A stretch of 64,000 nt of DNA from Actinomadura syzygii (lineage in GTDB: Bacteria > Actinomycetota > Actinomycetes > Streptosporangiales > Streptosporangiaceae): the NCBI RefSeq assembly GCF_008085905.1, contig NZ_VSFF01000007.1, positions 494,927 through 558,926 of the forward strand. Direction: 5' to 3'. Each line of letters begins with the position of its first letter. The stretch's first letter is position 1. Under the pieces are notes generated by a model. The model searched no databases, had not been told where the DNA came from, and was given only the letters and a program-made list of their open reading frames with translations. Shown piece by piece: positions 34,065 through 42,593 of this stretch. Both the position numbers and the translations under genes were made by a program.

Positions 34065-34124
34065 GAATGTCGCCGTCAAGATGGGTCCGGCGGATTGTCA
34101 GCGGTGCCGTCTAGGGTTGGGGGG

Positions 34125-35132
34125 ATGTCGGAGAAGCGCAAACGCGCGACCATCCGGGAAGTGGCGCAGGCGACGGGGCTGTCGCCCGCCGCCGTGTCGT
34201 ACGCGCTGCGCGGCATCCAGACGTCGGAGGAGACCCAGGAGCGGGTCCGGGCCGCGGCCGAGGAGCTCGGCTACGAGGCGCATCCGATCGCCCGCGCGCT
34301 GGCCAGCGGGCGCACCGACCAGGTCGGCCTGCTCTGCGGCTCCCTCGAGGACTACTGGCAGCAGTCCCTCGCCGTCGGCATCGGCCGGGCGCTGCTGGCC
34401 CGCGACCGCTACGCCCTGATCGTCGACGCGGGCGGCGACCCCGAGCGCGAGCTGGCCCTCGCCCGGCGGCTGCGCGACCAGCGGGTGGACGGCCTGATCG
34501 TCCAGCCGCTCGACCCGTCCGCCGCGTTCTGGTCGGAGCTCGCCGCCGCGGTCCCGGTCGTCTCCATCGGCGACGCGCTGCACGGCGGCCAGGCCCAGGG
34601 CGAGGTCGTGTTCGACAACCGGCGCGGCGTCACGCTCGCGCTGGAGCACCTGCGCGACCTCGGCCACCAGCGCGTCACCGTGTTCACCCCGACCGGCGCG
34701 AGCACGCCCGACCGTCCGGCCGACGTGCACGTCAACGCCGAGGCCGAGCGGCTCGGGCTGCGCGTCGACGTCGTCGTCGTGCCGCAGTCGCTCGCCGCCG
34801 CCACCGAGGTCGCCATGCGCGTGCTCGGCGGGCCCGACCGTCCGTCCGCGGTGTTCTGCTTCGCCGACTCCATCGCCTACGGCGTCTACGCCGCCACCCG
34901 CGAGCTCGGCCTCGGCGTGCCCGCCGACGTCGCCGTCTGCGGGTACGACAACCATCCGATGTCGGCGCTGCTCACGCCGCCGCTCACCACCGTCGACTGG
35001 GACATCGACGGCATCGTGCACTCGGCCGTCCGGCTGGTCGTCGACGTCATCGACGGCAAGCCGCGGCGGCGCCGGGTCGTCCGCGAGCCGTCGCTGCGCG
35101 TCCGCGCCTCGACCGGCCCCACCGCGCCCTAG
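34125..35132 (+). CDS. LacI-family transcriptional regulator
   Basis: 335 aa: an N-terminal HTH (TIREVAQATGLSPAAVSYALRG), a hinge helix with ARALASGRTDQVGLL, then a periplasmic-binding-protein-like effector domain. The hinge is typical of DNA-binding members. ATG 34125 follows GGGG; an in-frame GTG at 34095 lacks support. It converges with the lyase-like gene 3 bp away, and its effector is unknown. The 25-bp palindrome upstream is the obvious operator. Confidence 0.9.
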   Translation: MSEKRKRATIREVAQATGLSPAAVSYALRGIQTSEETQERVRAAAEELGYEAHPIARALASGRTDQVGLLCGSLEDYWQQSLAVGIGRALLARDRYALIVDAGGDPERELALARRLRDQRVDGLIVQPLDPSAAFWSELAAAVPVVSIGDALHGGQAQGEVVFDNRRGVTLALEHLRDLGHQRVTVFTPTGASTPDRPADVHVNAEAERLGLRVDVVVVPQSLAAATEVAMRVLGGPDRPSAVFCFADSIAYGVYAATRELGLGVPADVAVCGYDNHPMSALLTPPLTTVDWDIDGIVHSAVRLVVDVIDGKPRRRRVVREPSLRVRASTGPTAP

Positions 35133-35135
35133 GGG

Positions 35136-36599
35136 TCAGGGGTGCAGGGCGGCGAGGCGGGGGAGCAGGTCCGCGGCGGCGGCGATGTCGGCGTCCAGCG
35201 GACGGTCCGCCACGCGCGGGTCGAGGACGCCGTCGGCCAGCGCCAGGGCCGCGCGCAGCGGCCCGCCGGACGGCGCCCGCCCCTGCATCCGCAGCGCCCG
35301 CGCCGCCGCGACCAGCTCGCAGCCGAGCCCGAGCCGGTAGGCGGCGACGGCGTCGGTCGTCGCGCGCGCCGACTGGGTCGAGAAGCCCGCGTGCTCCTCC
35401 ACGCCGCGCGACAGCACCGCGCTGCCGAGCGCCGCCGGGGTGGCGAGCCGCCGGACGTCGGCGAGGCAGGAGTGCGCCACGTACTCCAGGATCATGATCC
35501 CCGACGACGCCTCCGTCTCGCCCTGGAACGGGTACAGGCCGGTGAACGACGGCTCGGCGAGCGTCCCGAGCCGGGCGGCGGCGAGCGCCATCGTCTGGAA
35601 CAGGGCGGCGCGGGCCGCGTCCAGGGCGAGGCCGACGTAGGCGGTGTGGAAGTTGCCGTTGTGCCACACCGTCCGTCCCTGCACGTCGACCAGCGGGTTC
35701 TCGGCGGCGGCGTTGAGTTCGCGGGTGACGACCTCTTCGGCGTACGCGGCGGCCTCCAGCGCGGGGCCGTGCACCTGCGGGAACGCGCGGTAGCCGTACG
35801 GGTCCTGGATGCGCGCCGGCGCGGGCTGGTCGAACGCGAGCAGCGTCCGCATCGCCGCGGCGGCGTCCTGCTGGCCGGGGTGCGGGCAGGCGTCCTGCAC
35901 CTGCCGCGCGTACGGCTCGATCGACCCGCGGACGGCGAAGTGCGACAGCGCGGCGACCACCGTCGACGCGGCGAGCAGCTCGCGCAGGTCCGCCACGGCG
36001 AGCGCGGCCTCCCCGAGCGTGGCCGCGTTGGAGCTGATGAACGCGAGCGCGTCGGCCGAGCGCAGCCGGTAGCCGGGGCCGCGCTCCGGCGCGCCGTCCG
36101 GCCCGGCGAGCCAGGCGCGCTCGCCGAGCAGGCAGAGCGCGGTCGAGGCGAGCGCGGTCAGGTCGCCGGTGCCGATCGCCCCGTGCACCGGGACGGGCGG
36201 CAGCAGACCCAGGTTGAGGACGTCCGCGAGCGCCCCGAGCACGCCCGGCTCCACCCCGGAGCCGCCCGCCGCGATCTGGTTCAGCCGCACCGTCAGCATC
36301 GCCCGGACGATCTCCGGCGCGACCAGCGGCCCGGCCCCGGAGGCGTGGCTGCGCAGCAGGCGCAGGCCGTGCGCGTCGGCGTCCTCCCACTCGACGTCCA
36401 CGACGCGGTTGGCGCCGACGCCGGTCGTCCGGCCGTAGACCGGCTGCGCCGCGGCGACCTCGGCGGCCACCAGATTCGCCTCAGCTGCGCGTTCGACACC
36501 GTCCGGCGATATGTAAACGGTCACATCCGCCCGTGCGGCGCGTACCACCTCGGCGCAGGTCAGCGCCGTCCCGTCGATAACGATTCGGCCGTTCTCCAC
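35136..36599 (-). CDS. Aromatic amino acid lyase (HAL/PAL-fold) homologue with non-canonical MIO triad
   Basis: 487 aa histidine/phenylalanine ammonia-lyase fold. The catalytic Tyr55 (VYGRTTGVGAN), the ENPLVD...NGNFHTAY core and a VEEHAGFSTQ segment are present. The MIO-forming Ala/Cys-Ser-Gly is replaced by Gly143-Thr144-Gly145 (HGAIGTGDLTALAS; codons GGC ACC GGC), so the normal dehydroalanine-derived electrophile cannot form. It is much less like HutH than the true HutH at 46712. It could be a MIO-free lyase/mutase, a threonine-derived MIO analogue or a binding protein. Product unknown. Confidence 0.85.
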   Translation of the reverse strand: MENGRIVIDGTALTCAEVVRAARADVTVYISPDGVERAAEANLVAAEVAAAQPVYGRTTGVGANRVVDVEWEDADAHGLRLLRSHASGAGPLVAPEIVRAMLTVRLNQIAAGGSGVEPGVLGALADVLNLGLLPPVPVHGAIGTGDLTALASTALCLLGERAWLAGPDGAPERGPGYRLRSADALAFISSNAATLGEAALAVADLRELLAASTVVAALSHFAVRGSIEPYARQVQDACPHPGQQDAAAAMRTLLAFDQPAPARIQDPYGYRAFPQVHGPALEAAAYAEEVVTRELNAAAENPLVDVQGRTVWHNGNFHTAYVGLALDAARAALFQTMALAAARLGTLAEPSFTGLYPFQGETEASSGIMILEYVAHSCLADVRRLATPAALGSAVLSRGVEEHAGFSTQSARATTDAVAAYRLGLGCELVAAARALRMQGRAPSGGPLRAALALADGVLDPRVADRPLDADIAAAADLLPRLAALHP

Positions 36600-36759
36600 G
36601 CCCCGCAGCTACTTTCCCTGGATTCCTGGTCGTTATGCTCAACAACTGAAGTTCCGGACAAGCCGGTACAACCACCTGACCGTATCCCCGGTTACGGTTT
36701 GTCGAGAAGGCCGGAGTCGATCATCGGCGTCGAGGGCGCCCCCACGAGGACGTGAATCG

Positions 36760-37860
36760 TTGATCACCTTTGAGGGCGTGACAAAGCGCTATCCCGGAGG
36801 CACCGTCGCGCTCGACGACGTCAGTCTCGAATGCCCCACGGGCCGCATCACCGTGTTCGTCGGCACGTCCGGCGGCGGCAAGACCACCGCGCTGCGGACG
36901 ATCAACCGGATGGTCGAGCCGACGTCCGGCCGCGTGCTCATCGACGGCGAGGACGTCCGCGAGAAGCGCCCCGCCGAGCTGCGGCGCGGCATCGGGTACG
37001 TCATCCAGCACGCCGGGCTGTTCCCGCACCGCACCATCGAGGACAACATCGCCACCGTCCCCTACCTGCTGGGATGGAACAAGAAGAAGGCGCGCGAACG
37101 GGCGCTGGAGCTGATGGAGCGGGTCGGGCTCGACCGCACGATGGCCAAGCGGTACCCGTTCCAGCTCTCCGGAGGGCAGCAGCAGCGCGTCGGCGTCGCG
37201 CGGGCGCTCGCCGCCGACCCGCCGGTCATGCTGATGGACGAGCCGTTCAGCGCCGTCGACCCCGTCGTCCGCGCCGAGCTGCAGGACGAGTTCCTCCGCC
37301 TCCAGGACGAGCTGCACAAGACGATCGTGTTCGTCACGCACGACATCGACGAGGCCATCAAGCTCGGCGACAAGATCGCGGTCTTCCAGACGGGCGGGAA
37401 GCTCGTCCAGGTCGACAGCCCCGAGGACCTCCTCGCCCATCCGGCCGACGACTTCGTCGCCGGGTTCATCGGCCAGAACCGCGGCATCCGCACCCTGTCC
37501 TTCGCGACGACGAGCGGGCTGCGGCTCAGCGACGACGCCGTCCGGCCCGGGTCGGCCGCCGCCGCCGACGCCGCAGGGCTCGACTGGGTCCTCGTCGTCG
37601 ACGACGAGCGGCGGCCGCTCGGCTGGACGCGGCCCGCCGGGGTCGAGGGCACGCTCGCGGAGGCGAGGCTCGACCCGGTCGGCGCCACGTTCCGGGTCGG
37701 CGCCGACTCGGTGCGCGTCGCGCTGGACGCGGCCGTCCTGTCCCCGGCCGGGCTCGCGGTCGGCGTCGACGGCGACGGCGCGGTGGTCGGCACGGCGGCG
37801 GGCACCGACCTGCTCGCCGTCCCCACCCACGGCTCGTCCGGCCCGGAGGACGACGGCTGA
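36760..37860 (+). CDS. Osmoprotectant ABC transporter ATP-binding protein (OpuCA/ProV-like)
   Basis: 366 aa. Walker A is GTSGGGKTT (35-43), the signature LSGGQQQRVGVARAL, Walker B VMLMDEPFSAVDP, and the H-loop VTHDIDEA. The C-terminal extension is a CBS-like region (~265-350) as in OpuCA, where it senses ionic strength. TTG 36760 start with CGAGGA upstream; no ATG/GTG fits. First of four coupled genes. Confidence 0.92.
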   Translation: MITFEGVTKRYPGGTVALDDVSLECPTGRITVFVGTSGGGKTTALRTINRMVEPTSGRVLIDGEDVREKRPAELRRGIGYVIQHAGLFPHRTIEDNIATVPYLLGWNKKKARERALELMERVGLDRTMAKRYPFQLSGGQQQRVGVARALAADPPVMLMDEPFSAVDPVVRAELQDEFLRLQDELHKTIVFVTHDIDEAIKLGDKIAVFQTGGKLVQVDSPEDLLAHPADDFVAGFIGQNRGIRTLSFATTSGLRLSDDAVRPGSAAAADAAGLDWVLVVDDERRPLGWTRPAGVEGTLAEARLDPVGATFRVGADSVRVALDAAVLSPAGLAVGVDGDGAVVGTAAGTDLLAVPTHGSSGPEDDG

Positions 37861-38510
37861 TGGACATCGACTGGGCCTGGATCGGCGACCACCGCGACAC
37901 GCTGACCGAGCACGCCCTGATCCACCTGCGGCTCGCGCTGCTGCCGGTCGTGTTCGGACTGCTCATCTCGCTGCCGCTCGGCGTGCTGTGCCGCCGCTGG
38001 GGCTGGCTCTACCCGCCGACGCTGACCATCGCGAACGTGCTGTACGCGATCCCGTCGCTCGCGCTGTTCATGATCTTCATCCAGTACACCGGGCTGACCG
38101 CGTCCACCGTGATGATCCCGCTGACCCTCTACAGCCTGTCGGTGCTCGTCCCGAACGTCGTGGACGGCCTGGCGTCGGTGTCCGAGCCCGTCCGGCAGGC
38201 GGCGACCGCGATGGGCTTCGGCCCGCTGCGCCGGCTGCTGCGGGTCGAGCTGCCGATCGCCGTCCCCATCGTGATCGCCGGGACGCGGGTGGCGGCGGTG
38301 TCGTCCATCAGCCTCGTCGCGGTCGGCCAGCTCATCGGGCAGGGCGGGCTCGGCTACGACATCATCCGCGGCTACCAGCTCCAGTTCCAGACGCAGATCG
38401 TCGCCGCGACCGTCCTGATCGTCCTGCTGGCCCTGATCACGGACGCACTCCTGGTAACGCTCCAACGCGTGCTCACGCCTTGGGCGCGGGCGAGGGGGAG
38501 GGCCGCATGA
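37860..38510 (+). CDS. Osmoprotectant ABC transporter permease (first)
   Basis: 216 aa, five to six TM helices, BPD-type permease with the EAA-like loop QAATAMGFGPLRRLLRVELPIAVPIVIAG. Resembles OpuCB/ProW of quaternary-ammonium importers. TGATG overlap with the ATPase gene, and its stop overlaps the next ATG. Confidence 0.9.
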   Translation: MDIDWAWIGDHRDTLTEHALIHLRLALLPVVFGLLISLPLGVLCRRWGWLYPPTLTIANVLYAIPSLALFMIFIQYTGLTASTVMIPLTLYSLSVLVPNVVDGLASVSEPVRQAATAMGFGPLRRLLRVELPIAVPIVIAGTRVAAVSSISLVAVGQLIGQGGLGYDIIRGYQLQFQTQIVAATVLIVLLALITDALLVTLQRVLTPWARARGRAA

Positions 38511-39193
38511 ACGACCTTTGGAACCAGATCGACCTGTTCTGGACGTGGCTGACCGCGTCGTCCCAGTGGCACGGCGGCGACGGCATCCCGCACCGGCTGC
38601 TCCAGCACCTCTACTACAGCGGGGTGTCGCTGCTGTTCGCGGCGGTGATCGGGCTGGCGCTCGGGCTGCTCGTCGGGCACACCGGGCGCGGCGGCTTCCT
38701 CGCGATCAGCGTCGCCAACGTCGCCCGCGCGATCCCGACGTTCGGGCTGGTGCTGTTCGTCGTCGTCATCGAGTACAGCATCACGCCCGTGCTGGTCGCG
38801 CTGGTCGCGCTGGCCGTCCCGCCGATCCTCGTGAACACGTTCGAAGGCGTCCGGGGCGTGGACGCCGACGCCAAGGACGCGGCCCGCGGCATGGGCATGA
38901 CCGGCTGGGGCGTCCTCTGGCACGCGGAGCTGCCGATGGCGCTGCCGCTGATCCTGCTCGGGCTGCGGACGTCGGCGATCCAGGTGGTCGCGACCGCGAC
39001 GATCGCCGCGTACCCGGGCTTCGGCGGCCTCGGCCGCTACATCATCGACGGGCTCGCCCGCGGCGACTACCAGTTGGTCGTCGGCGGCACCGTGCTCGTG
39101 GTGCTGCTCGCGCTGGTCGTCCAGCTGGCGTTCGCGGGCCTGCGCCGTCTCGTCGTCTCGCCGGGGCTGCTCGGCTCCGCCCGTTCCTCCTGA
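38507..39193 (+). CDS. Osmoprotectant ABC transporter permease (second)
   Basis: 228 aa multi-helix permease paralogous to the preceding one. EAA loop DAARGMGMTGWGVLWHAELPMALPLILLG and the YPGFGGLGRYIIDGL segment are typical of OpuCD/ProZ. ATGA overlap. The two permeases form the heterodimeric channel. Confidence 0.9.
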   Translation: MNDLWNQIDLFWTWLTASSQWHGGDGIPHRLLQHLYYSGVSLLFAAVIGLALGLLVGHTGRGGFLAISVANVARAIPTFGLVLFVVVIEYSITPVLVALVALAVPPILVNTFEGVRGVDADAKDAARGMGMTGWGVLWHAELPMALPLILLGLRTSAIQVVATATIAAYPGFGGLGRYIIDGLARGDYQLVVGGTVLVVLLALVVQLAFAGLRRLVVSPGLLGSARSS

Positions 39194-39216
39194 CCGACCG
39201 AAGGGCAAACAGGAAA

Positions 39217-40143
39217 ATGCACAAACTCATCCGTGGCGCGGTCGTCGGCCTCGTGGCCGCCCTGGCGCTGTCCGCCTGTGGCGACGGGGACTCCGGCGGC
39301 GACGACAAGAACCCGCTGTCGGGCGGCGGGGGCGGCGGCACCGTCATCGTCGGCGGCGCCAACTTCCCCGAGAGCAACCTGATCGGCGAGCTGTACGCGC
39401 AGGCCCTTGAGGCCAAGGGCGTCAAGGTCACCCGCAAGTTCAACATCGGCGCCCGCGAGGTCTACTACGACCAGGTCGTCAAGGGCGGCATCGGCGTCAT
39501 GCCGGAGTACAACGGCGCGCTGCTGACGACGTCCGTCAACAAGGACAGCGAGGCTTCGACGACCGATCAGATCAACAGCGAGCTGAAGGCGAAGCTGCCC
39601 GCGGGCGTGGAGATCCTCAACTCGTCCCCGGCCGAGGACAAGGACTCCGTCACCGTCAACCCGCAGACCGCCGCCAAGTACAACCTGAACTCGATCACCG
39701 ACCTCGGCCCGGTCGCCAAGGAGCTGACGATCGCGGGGCCGTCGGAGTTCAAGACCCGGCAGCAGGGCCTCGTCGGCCTGAAGAAGGTGTACGGGCTCGA
39801 ATTCAAGAAGTTCCAGCCGTTCGACGCCGGCGCGCAGGCCACCCTGGTGAAGCTGCTCACCGAGAACAAGGTCCAGGCGGCCGACCTCTTCACCACCGAC
39901 CCGACGATCCAGGAGAAGAAGCTGGTCGTCCTCGAAGACCCGAAGAACGTCTTCAGCGCCCAGAACGTCACGCCGCTCGTCAACAAGAAGGCCGTGAACG
40001 ACACCGCGAAGGCGGCGCTGAACGCCGTCTCCGCCAAGCTCACCACCCAGGACCTCCTGGACATGATGAAGCGCATCGCCATCGACAAGGACGACCAGGA
40101 GAAGGTCGCCGAAGAGTGGCTGAAGAAGTCCGGCCTGGCCTGA
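39217..40143 (+). CDS. Osmoprotectant-binding lipoprotein (OpuCC/ProX-like)
   Basis: 308 aa. A lipoprotein signal ends with LALSAC (Cys21); a Gly/Ser linker is followed by a type II binding protein with GGANFPESNLIGELYAQALEAKG, EYNGALL and LKKVYGLEFKKFQPFDAG. Binds glycine betaine, choline or carnitine. Last gene before a strong terminator. Confidence 0.92.
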   Translation: MHKLIRGAVVGLVAALALSACGDGDSGGDDKNPLSGGGGGGTVIVGGANFPESNLIGELYAQALEAKGVKVTRKFNIGAREVYYDQVVKGGIGVMPEYNGALLTTSVNKDSEASTTDQINSELKAKLPAGVEILNSSPAEDKDSVTVNPQTAAKYNLNSITDLGPVAKELTIAGPSEFKTRQQGLVGLKKVYGLEFKKFQPFDAGAQATLVKLLTENKVQAADLFTTDPTIQEKKLVVLEDPKNVFSAQNVTPLVNKKAVNDTAKAALNAVSAKLTTQDLLDMMKRIAIDKDDQEKVAEEWLKKSGLA

Positions 40144-40156
40144 CCTCTCCGCTTCC

Positions 40157-40188
40157 GAGGCCCGTCGCCCCCGGGGGCGACGGGCCTC
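40157..40188 (+). terminator. 16-bp perfect stem terminator of the osmoprotectant operon
   Basis: GAGGCCCGTCGCCCCC (40157-40172) is followed directly by its complement (40173-40188), a 32-bp perfect palindrome 13 bp after the stop. No T tract, as is common in actinomycetes. Confidence 0.85.
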
Positions 40189-40292
40189 CGCCGTCCCCGG
40201 GCCGCTGTGCAGAACGTGCCAGATTCGCCGCGCGCCGTGCCCGATTCCGCTGGACCGCTTGACGCGCCGCCGCCGAGCCCCCACCTTACTTA

Positions 40293-40307
40293 AAGGAAAG
40301 TTTCCTT
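40293..40307 (+). promoter_or_regulatory. AAGGAAA-G-TTTCCTT palindrome upstream of the LPMO gene
   Basis: Perfect 7-bp arms around one base, 73 bp before the LPMO ATG. Similar GGAAAGTTTCC motifs are familiar upstream of actinomycete chitin/cellulose-active secreted enzymes, so it is a candidate carbon-responsive operator (established pattern; no factor assigned here). Confidence 0.6.
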
Positions 40308-40379
40308 AGAGTTGGCTGTACAGTCGGCTCGCCTCCGCCTCCGGGTACCCCCGCGTACCTCCCGCCAAGGAGAAGCAGG

Positions 40380-40973
40380 ATGCCAAGGAAGACCAGCCTC
40401 GCCGTGGCCGCGGCCGTCACCGTCGGCCTCCCGCTGGCACTCGCCGTGCCGGCGTTCTCACACGGCTACACCACGTCGCCGCCGAGCCGCAGCTACCTGT
40501 GCGGCACCCACAAGGTCCAGAACTGCGGCCAGGTCCAGTGGGACCCGGACGGCGTCGAAGGCCCGAAGGGCTTCCCGAACAGCGGCCCGCGCGACGGCAC
40601 GATCTGCGCGGGCGCCGACAGCCGCTGGAGCCCGCTCGACGACCAGCGCGGCGGCACCGGCTGGCCCGCGACGAAGGTCACGAGCGGCTCCAACCTCAGC
40701 ATCAGCTGGACGTTCACCGCCGCGCACGCGACGACGTCGTTCCGCTACTTCCTCACCAAGGACGGCTGGAACAGCACCGCGCCGCTGAGCCGCGCCTCGC
40801 TGGACCTCGTCCCCTTCATCGCGACGAAGGACAACGGACGGCCGCCGTCCAACCCGACCGTCCACAGCGGTACGCTCCCGCAGCGCACCGGCAGGCACAT
40901 CCTGCTCGCCGTCTGGGACATCGCCGACACCGGCAACGCCTTCTACCAGTGCTCCGACCTCGACTTCGGCTGA
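40380..40973 (+). CDS. AA10 lytic polysaccharide monooxygenase (chitin/cellulose-active), secreted
   Basis: 197 aa single-domain LPMO. Signal peptide 1-27 (VPAFS before cleavage) leaves His28 as the N-terminal copper-brace residue (HGYTTSPPSR). The second copper His is ~116 (FTAAHATTS). Cys pairs around CGTHKVQNC and the DLDFG end match chitin-binding CBP21-type enzymes. No extra carbohydrate-binding module. It cleaves crystalline polysaccharide oxidatively; chitin versus cellulose cannot be decided by eye. RBS AAGGAGAAG is upstream. Confidence 0.93.
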   Translation: MPRKTSLAVAAAVTVGLPLALAVPAFSHGYTTSPPSRSYLCGTHKVQNCGQVQWDPDGVEGPKGFPNSGPRDGTICAGADSRWSPLDDQRGGTGWPATKVTSGSNLSISWTFTAAHATTSFRYFLTKDGWNSTAPLSRASLDLVPFIATKDNGRPPSNPTVHSGTLPQRTGRHILLAVWDIADTGNAFYQCSDLDFG

Positions 40974-40991
40974 CCCCCGAAGTCCGCTAGC

Positions 40992-41038
40992 CGGAACGGG
41001 AGGACCGCGCCAGGGGCTACGCGCGGCCTCCCGCTCCG
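40992..41038. terminator. Long stem-loop between convergent LPMO and immunity genes
   Basis: CGGA/TCCG outer arms, then CGGGAGG + CCGCGC (40997-41010, one bulged A) pairing with GCGCGG + CCTCCCG (41021-41033), 10-nt loop. Located between convergent genes; likely bidirectional. Confidence 0.75.
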
Positions 41039-41107
41039 CTCCACCCCGCCCCTTCCGGGAGATGGGACGGCGGCCACCGGCGGAGCGGCTCGTTGGCCGT
41101 CGGTTGC

Positions 41108-41518
41108 TCAGCCCAGGTGGTCTCGGCACGGGTGCGAGCGCTTCCACTCGCTTTCCCATGTGTTCAACGCCGTCCGAAGTGCGGGCCCCTCCGGAGCGAT
41201 GAAAGCGAGGTAGGCGAGCACTATCTCGTGCGCCTCGCTGAATTGGTAATCCCCGGTCCAGTCGTCGGAGTAGAGGTCGGACAGATGTACCCCTTGTCCG
41301 TCCACGACCACACGCCAGGAGTTTCCCTGCCAGGAGTTCTGGTCGTCGGGGCCGTGCCATACGTCCTCGGTCCAGGCGAGTACGTCCAGGCAGGATGTCA
41401 CATCGCTCTGCACATCACTGGTCAGCATGGATCCGAGCGCGCCGTAGTCGGGGTGGGCCGGTTCGCTCGCCGCCACGCCGAACTCGTTGCGAAAGAACCT
41501 GATTCTCGTCGTCGCCAT
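41108..41518 (-). CDS. Probable immunity protein for the adjacent EndoU toxin
   Basis: 136 aa, acidic, no signal or TM. The layout (RFFRNEFGVAASEPAH..., WQGNSWRVVVDGQGVHLSDLY, FSEAHEIVLAYLAFI) recalls small YacL/UPF0231-like or polymorphic-toxin immunity proteins. The resemblance is by eye only. It starts 17 bp after the EndoU stop on the same strand, the usual place for a cognate immunity gene, and third-position GC is lower than in housekeeping neighbours. Function is inferred mainly from position. Confidence 0.55.
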   Translation of the reverse strand: MATTRIRFFRNEFGVAASEPAHPDYGALGSMLTSDVQSDVTSCLDVLAWTEDVWHGPDDQNSWQGNSWRVVVDGQGVHLSDLYSDDWTGDYQFSEAHEIVLAYLAFIAPEGPALRTALNTWESEWKRSHPCRDHLG

Positions 41519-41535
41519 CTCTGTTCATTCCGATA

Positions 41536-42099
41536 TTAGAAGACCGGCCAGCCCGAGTCCCAGTCGCGACCGTTGCGATGAAAAGATCCTTCGACAACGA
41601 TACCATCCGCCGTGCCTTGCCAGCGGCGCGGATTTCCATGTCGGTCGAATTGCGTCACCGTGTGTCCGTCGAACGCCTTTCGGATGGTTCCATCGACGCT
41701 CTGCGGCGTCCAATTGTCCGGAAAGAACGTACTGGGGAACGGCTTGTCGACCCATTGTCCATTGTCGTCCCGCATCTGCACTCGGGCGCGATAGGTGCCA
41801 TGCGGGCCGGTCGCGGTGACGTTTCCGATCCTGCGATCCGGCCAGTCCTGTCCCATGAAGCGATGGTGGTAGCCGCCCGGCACCCGCTGGCCCTGCAACG
41901 GGCCTCCGCGGGCCGTCCTGATCTCTCCGCGAAAGATGTGGTGGTGCCTCCTGTTCCGCTGCACCTTGCGGCGCATCCACCGGACCGCGGGCTCGAACAG
42001 TCCTGCCCCGCCCGCGCCGCCGTGCCCGCGCCGCCGAAGTGCGGATGCCAGGAACAGGGCGATGAGCAGTAACGTCATTCGTCTCACGAGGACCGCCAT
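41536..42099 (-). CDS. EndoU-family nuclease toxin with N-terminal membrane segment
   Basis: 187 aa. A hydrophobic stretch at ~8-22 (LTLLLIALFLASAL-like) then a basic linker RRKVQRNRRHH. From ~54 the bacterial EndoU pattern follows: HIFRGE, GGYHHRF (~76-81), YRARVQMRDDNG, KPFPSTFFPDNWTPQSV (K119, S/T 123-124) and a C-terminal beta segment with DWDSGWPVF. EndoU toxins cut RNA and are usually C-terminal domains of large effectors. Here the domain is free-standing and starts by TGATG overlap with the CpnT-N-like gene. Confidence 0.75.
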   Translation of the reverse strand: MAVLVRRMTLLLIALFLASALRRRGHGGAGGAGLFEPAVRWMRRKVQRNRRHHHIFRGEIRTARGGPLQGQRVPGGYHHRFMGQDWPDRRIGNVTATGPHGTYRARVQMRDDNGQWVDKPFPSTFFPDNWTPQSVDGTIRKAFDGHTVTQFDRHGNPRRWQGTADGIVVEGSFHRNGRDWDSGWPVF

Positions 42100-42593
42100 C
42101 AGCCATTGAGGATGGCCTGGAGGGCCTGGTCGATTATTATGTCTATCAGGGCGCCGGTTATTTCTTTGAAGATGGGGATTTCGGCTAGGGAGGCGCCGAA
42201 GGTGGGGCCGGCGGTGGCCAGGGCCTGGGCTATCTCGATGGCGAGGATGGTCAGTTGGACGATTACGTTGATCTTCAGGGCCAGGACGATTCCACCGCAG
42301 ATCATGAGGCCGGCGCCGATGATGTTGGCGGCGGTGGTGAAGTCCTGGAGGTTGCTGTTGGGGGAGTCGTCGGCGGTCCAGGACGTGCGGAACGCCTCGA
42401 TGTCGTCGCCCTTGTTGGCCTGCCACACGCGCTGGGCCTGGGAGTCGGCCTCGCCGAGCGGGCCGGAGTGGGAGCCCGCGAAACGTAGCCAGGCGTTGCC
42501 CATTTCTATGAGCTTGACCTCGTCGGCCTCGGGCCAGTTGTAGCCCAGCATCGACAGGAGGGAGCGGAGTTCGCCGGGTAACTGCAGGCCCAT
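42099..42593 (-). CDS. WXG100/CpnT-N-like domain protein with membrane helices
   Basis: 164 aa. It opens as the N-terminal module of CpnT-type effectors (LPGELRSLLSMLGYNWPEADEVKLIEMGNAWLRFA), then an E/D-rich helical part and two or three hydrophobic helices (NIIGAGLMICGGIVLALK; VIVQLTILAIEIAQALATAG). In other actinomycetes this module is fused to a long linker and toxin; here it ends and the EndoU gene restarts with 1-nt overlap. Likely targets the toxin to a type VII (ESX) system or forms a membrane complex. Its start overlaps the WXG100-like stop likewise. Confidence 0.7.
   Translation of the reverse strand: MGLQLPGELRSLLSMLGYNWPEADEVKLIEMGNAWLRFAGSHSGPLGEADSQAQRVWQANKGDDIEAFRTSWTADDSPNSNLQDFTTAANIIGAGLMICGGIVLALKINVIVQLTILAIEIAQALATAGPTFGASLAEIPIFKEITGALIDIIIDQALQAILNG

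Noticed and set aside
36600..36759. Riboswitch in front of the osmoprotectant operon
   Set aside because: The gap has some partial inverted repeats but no conserved riboswitch core that I can identify.
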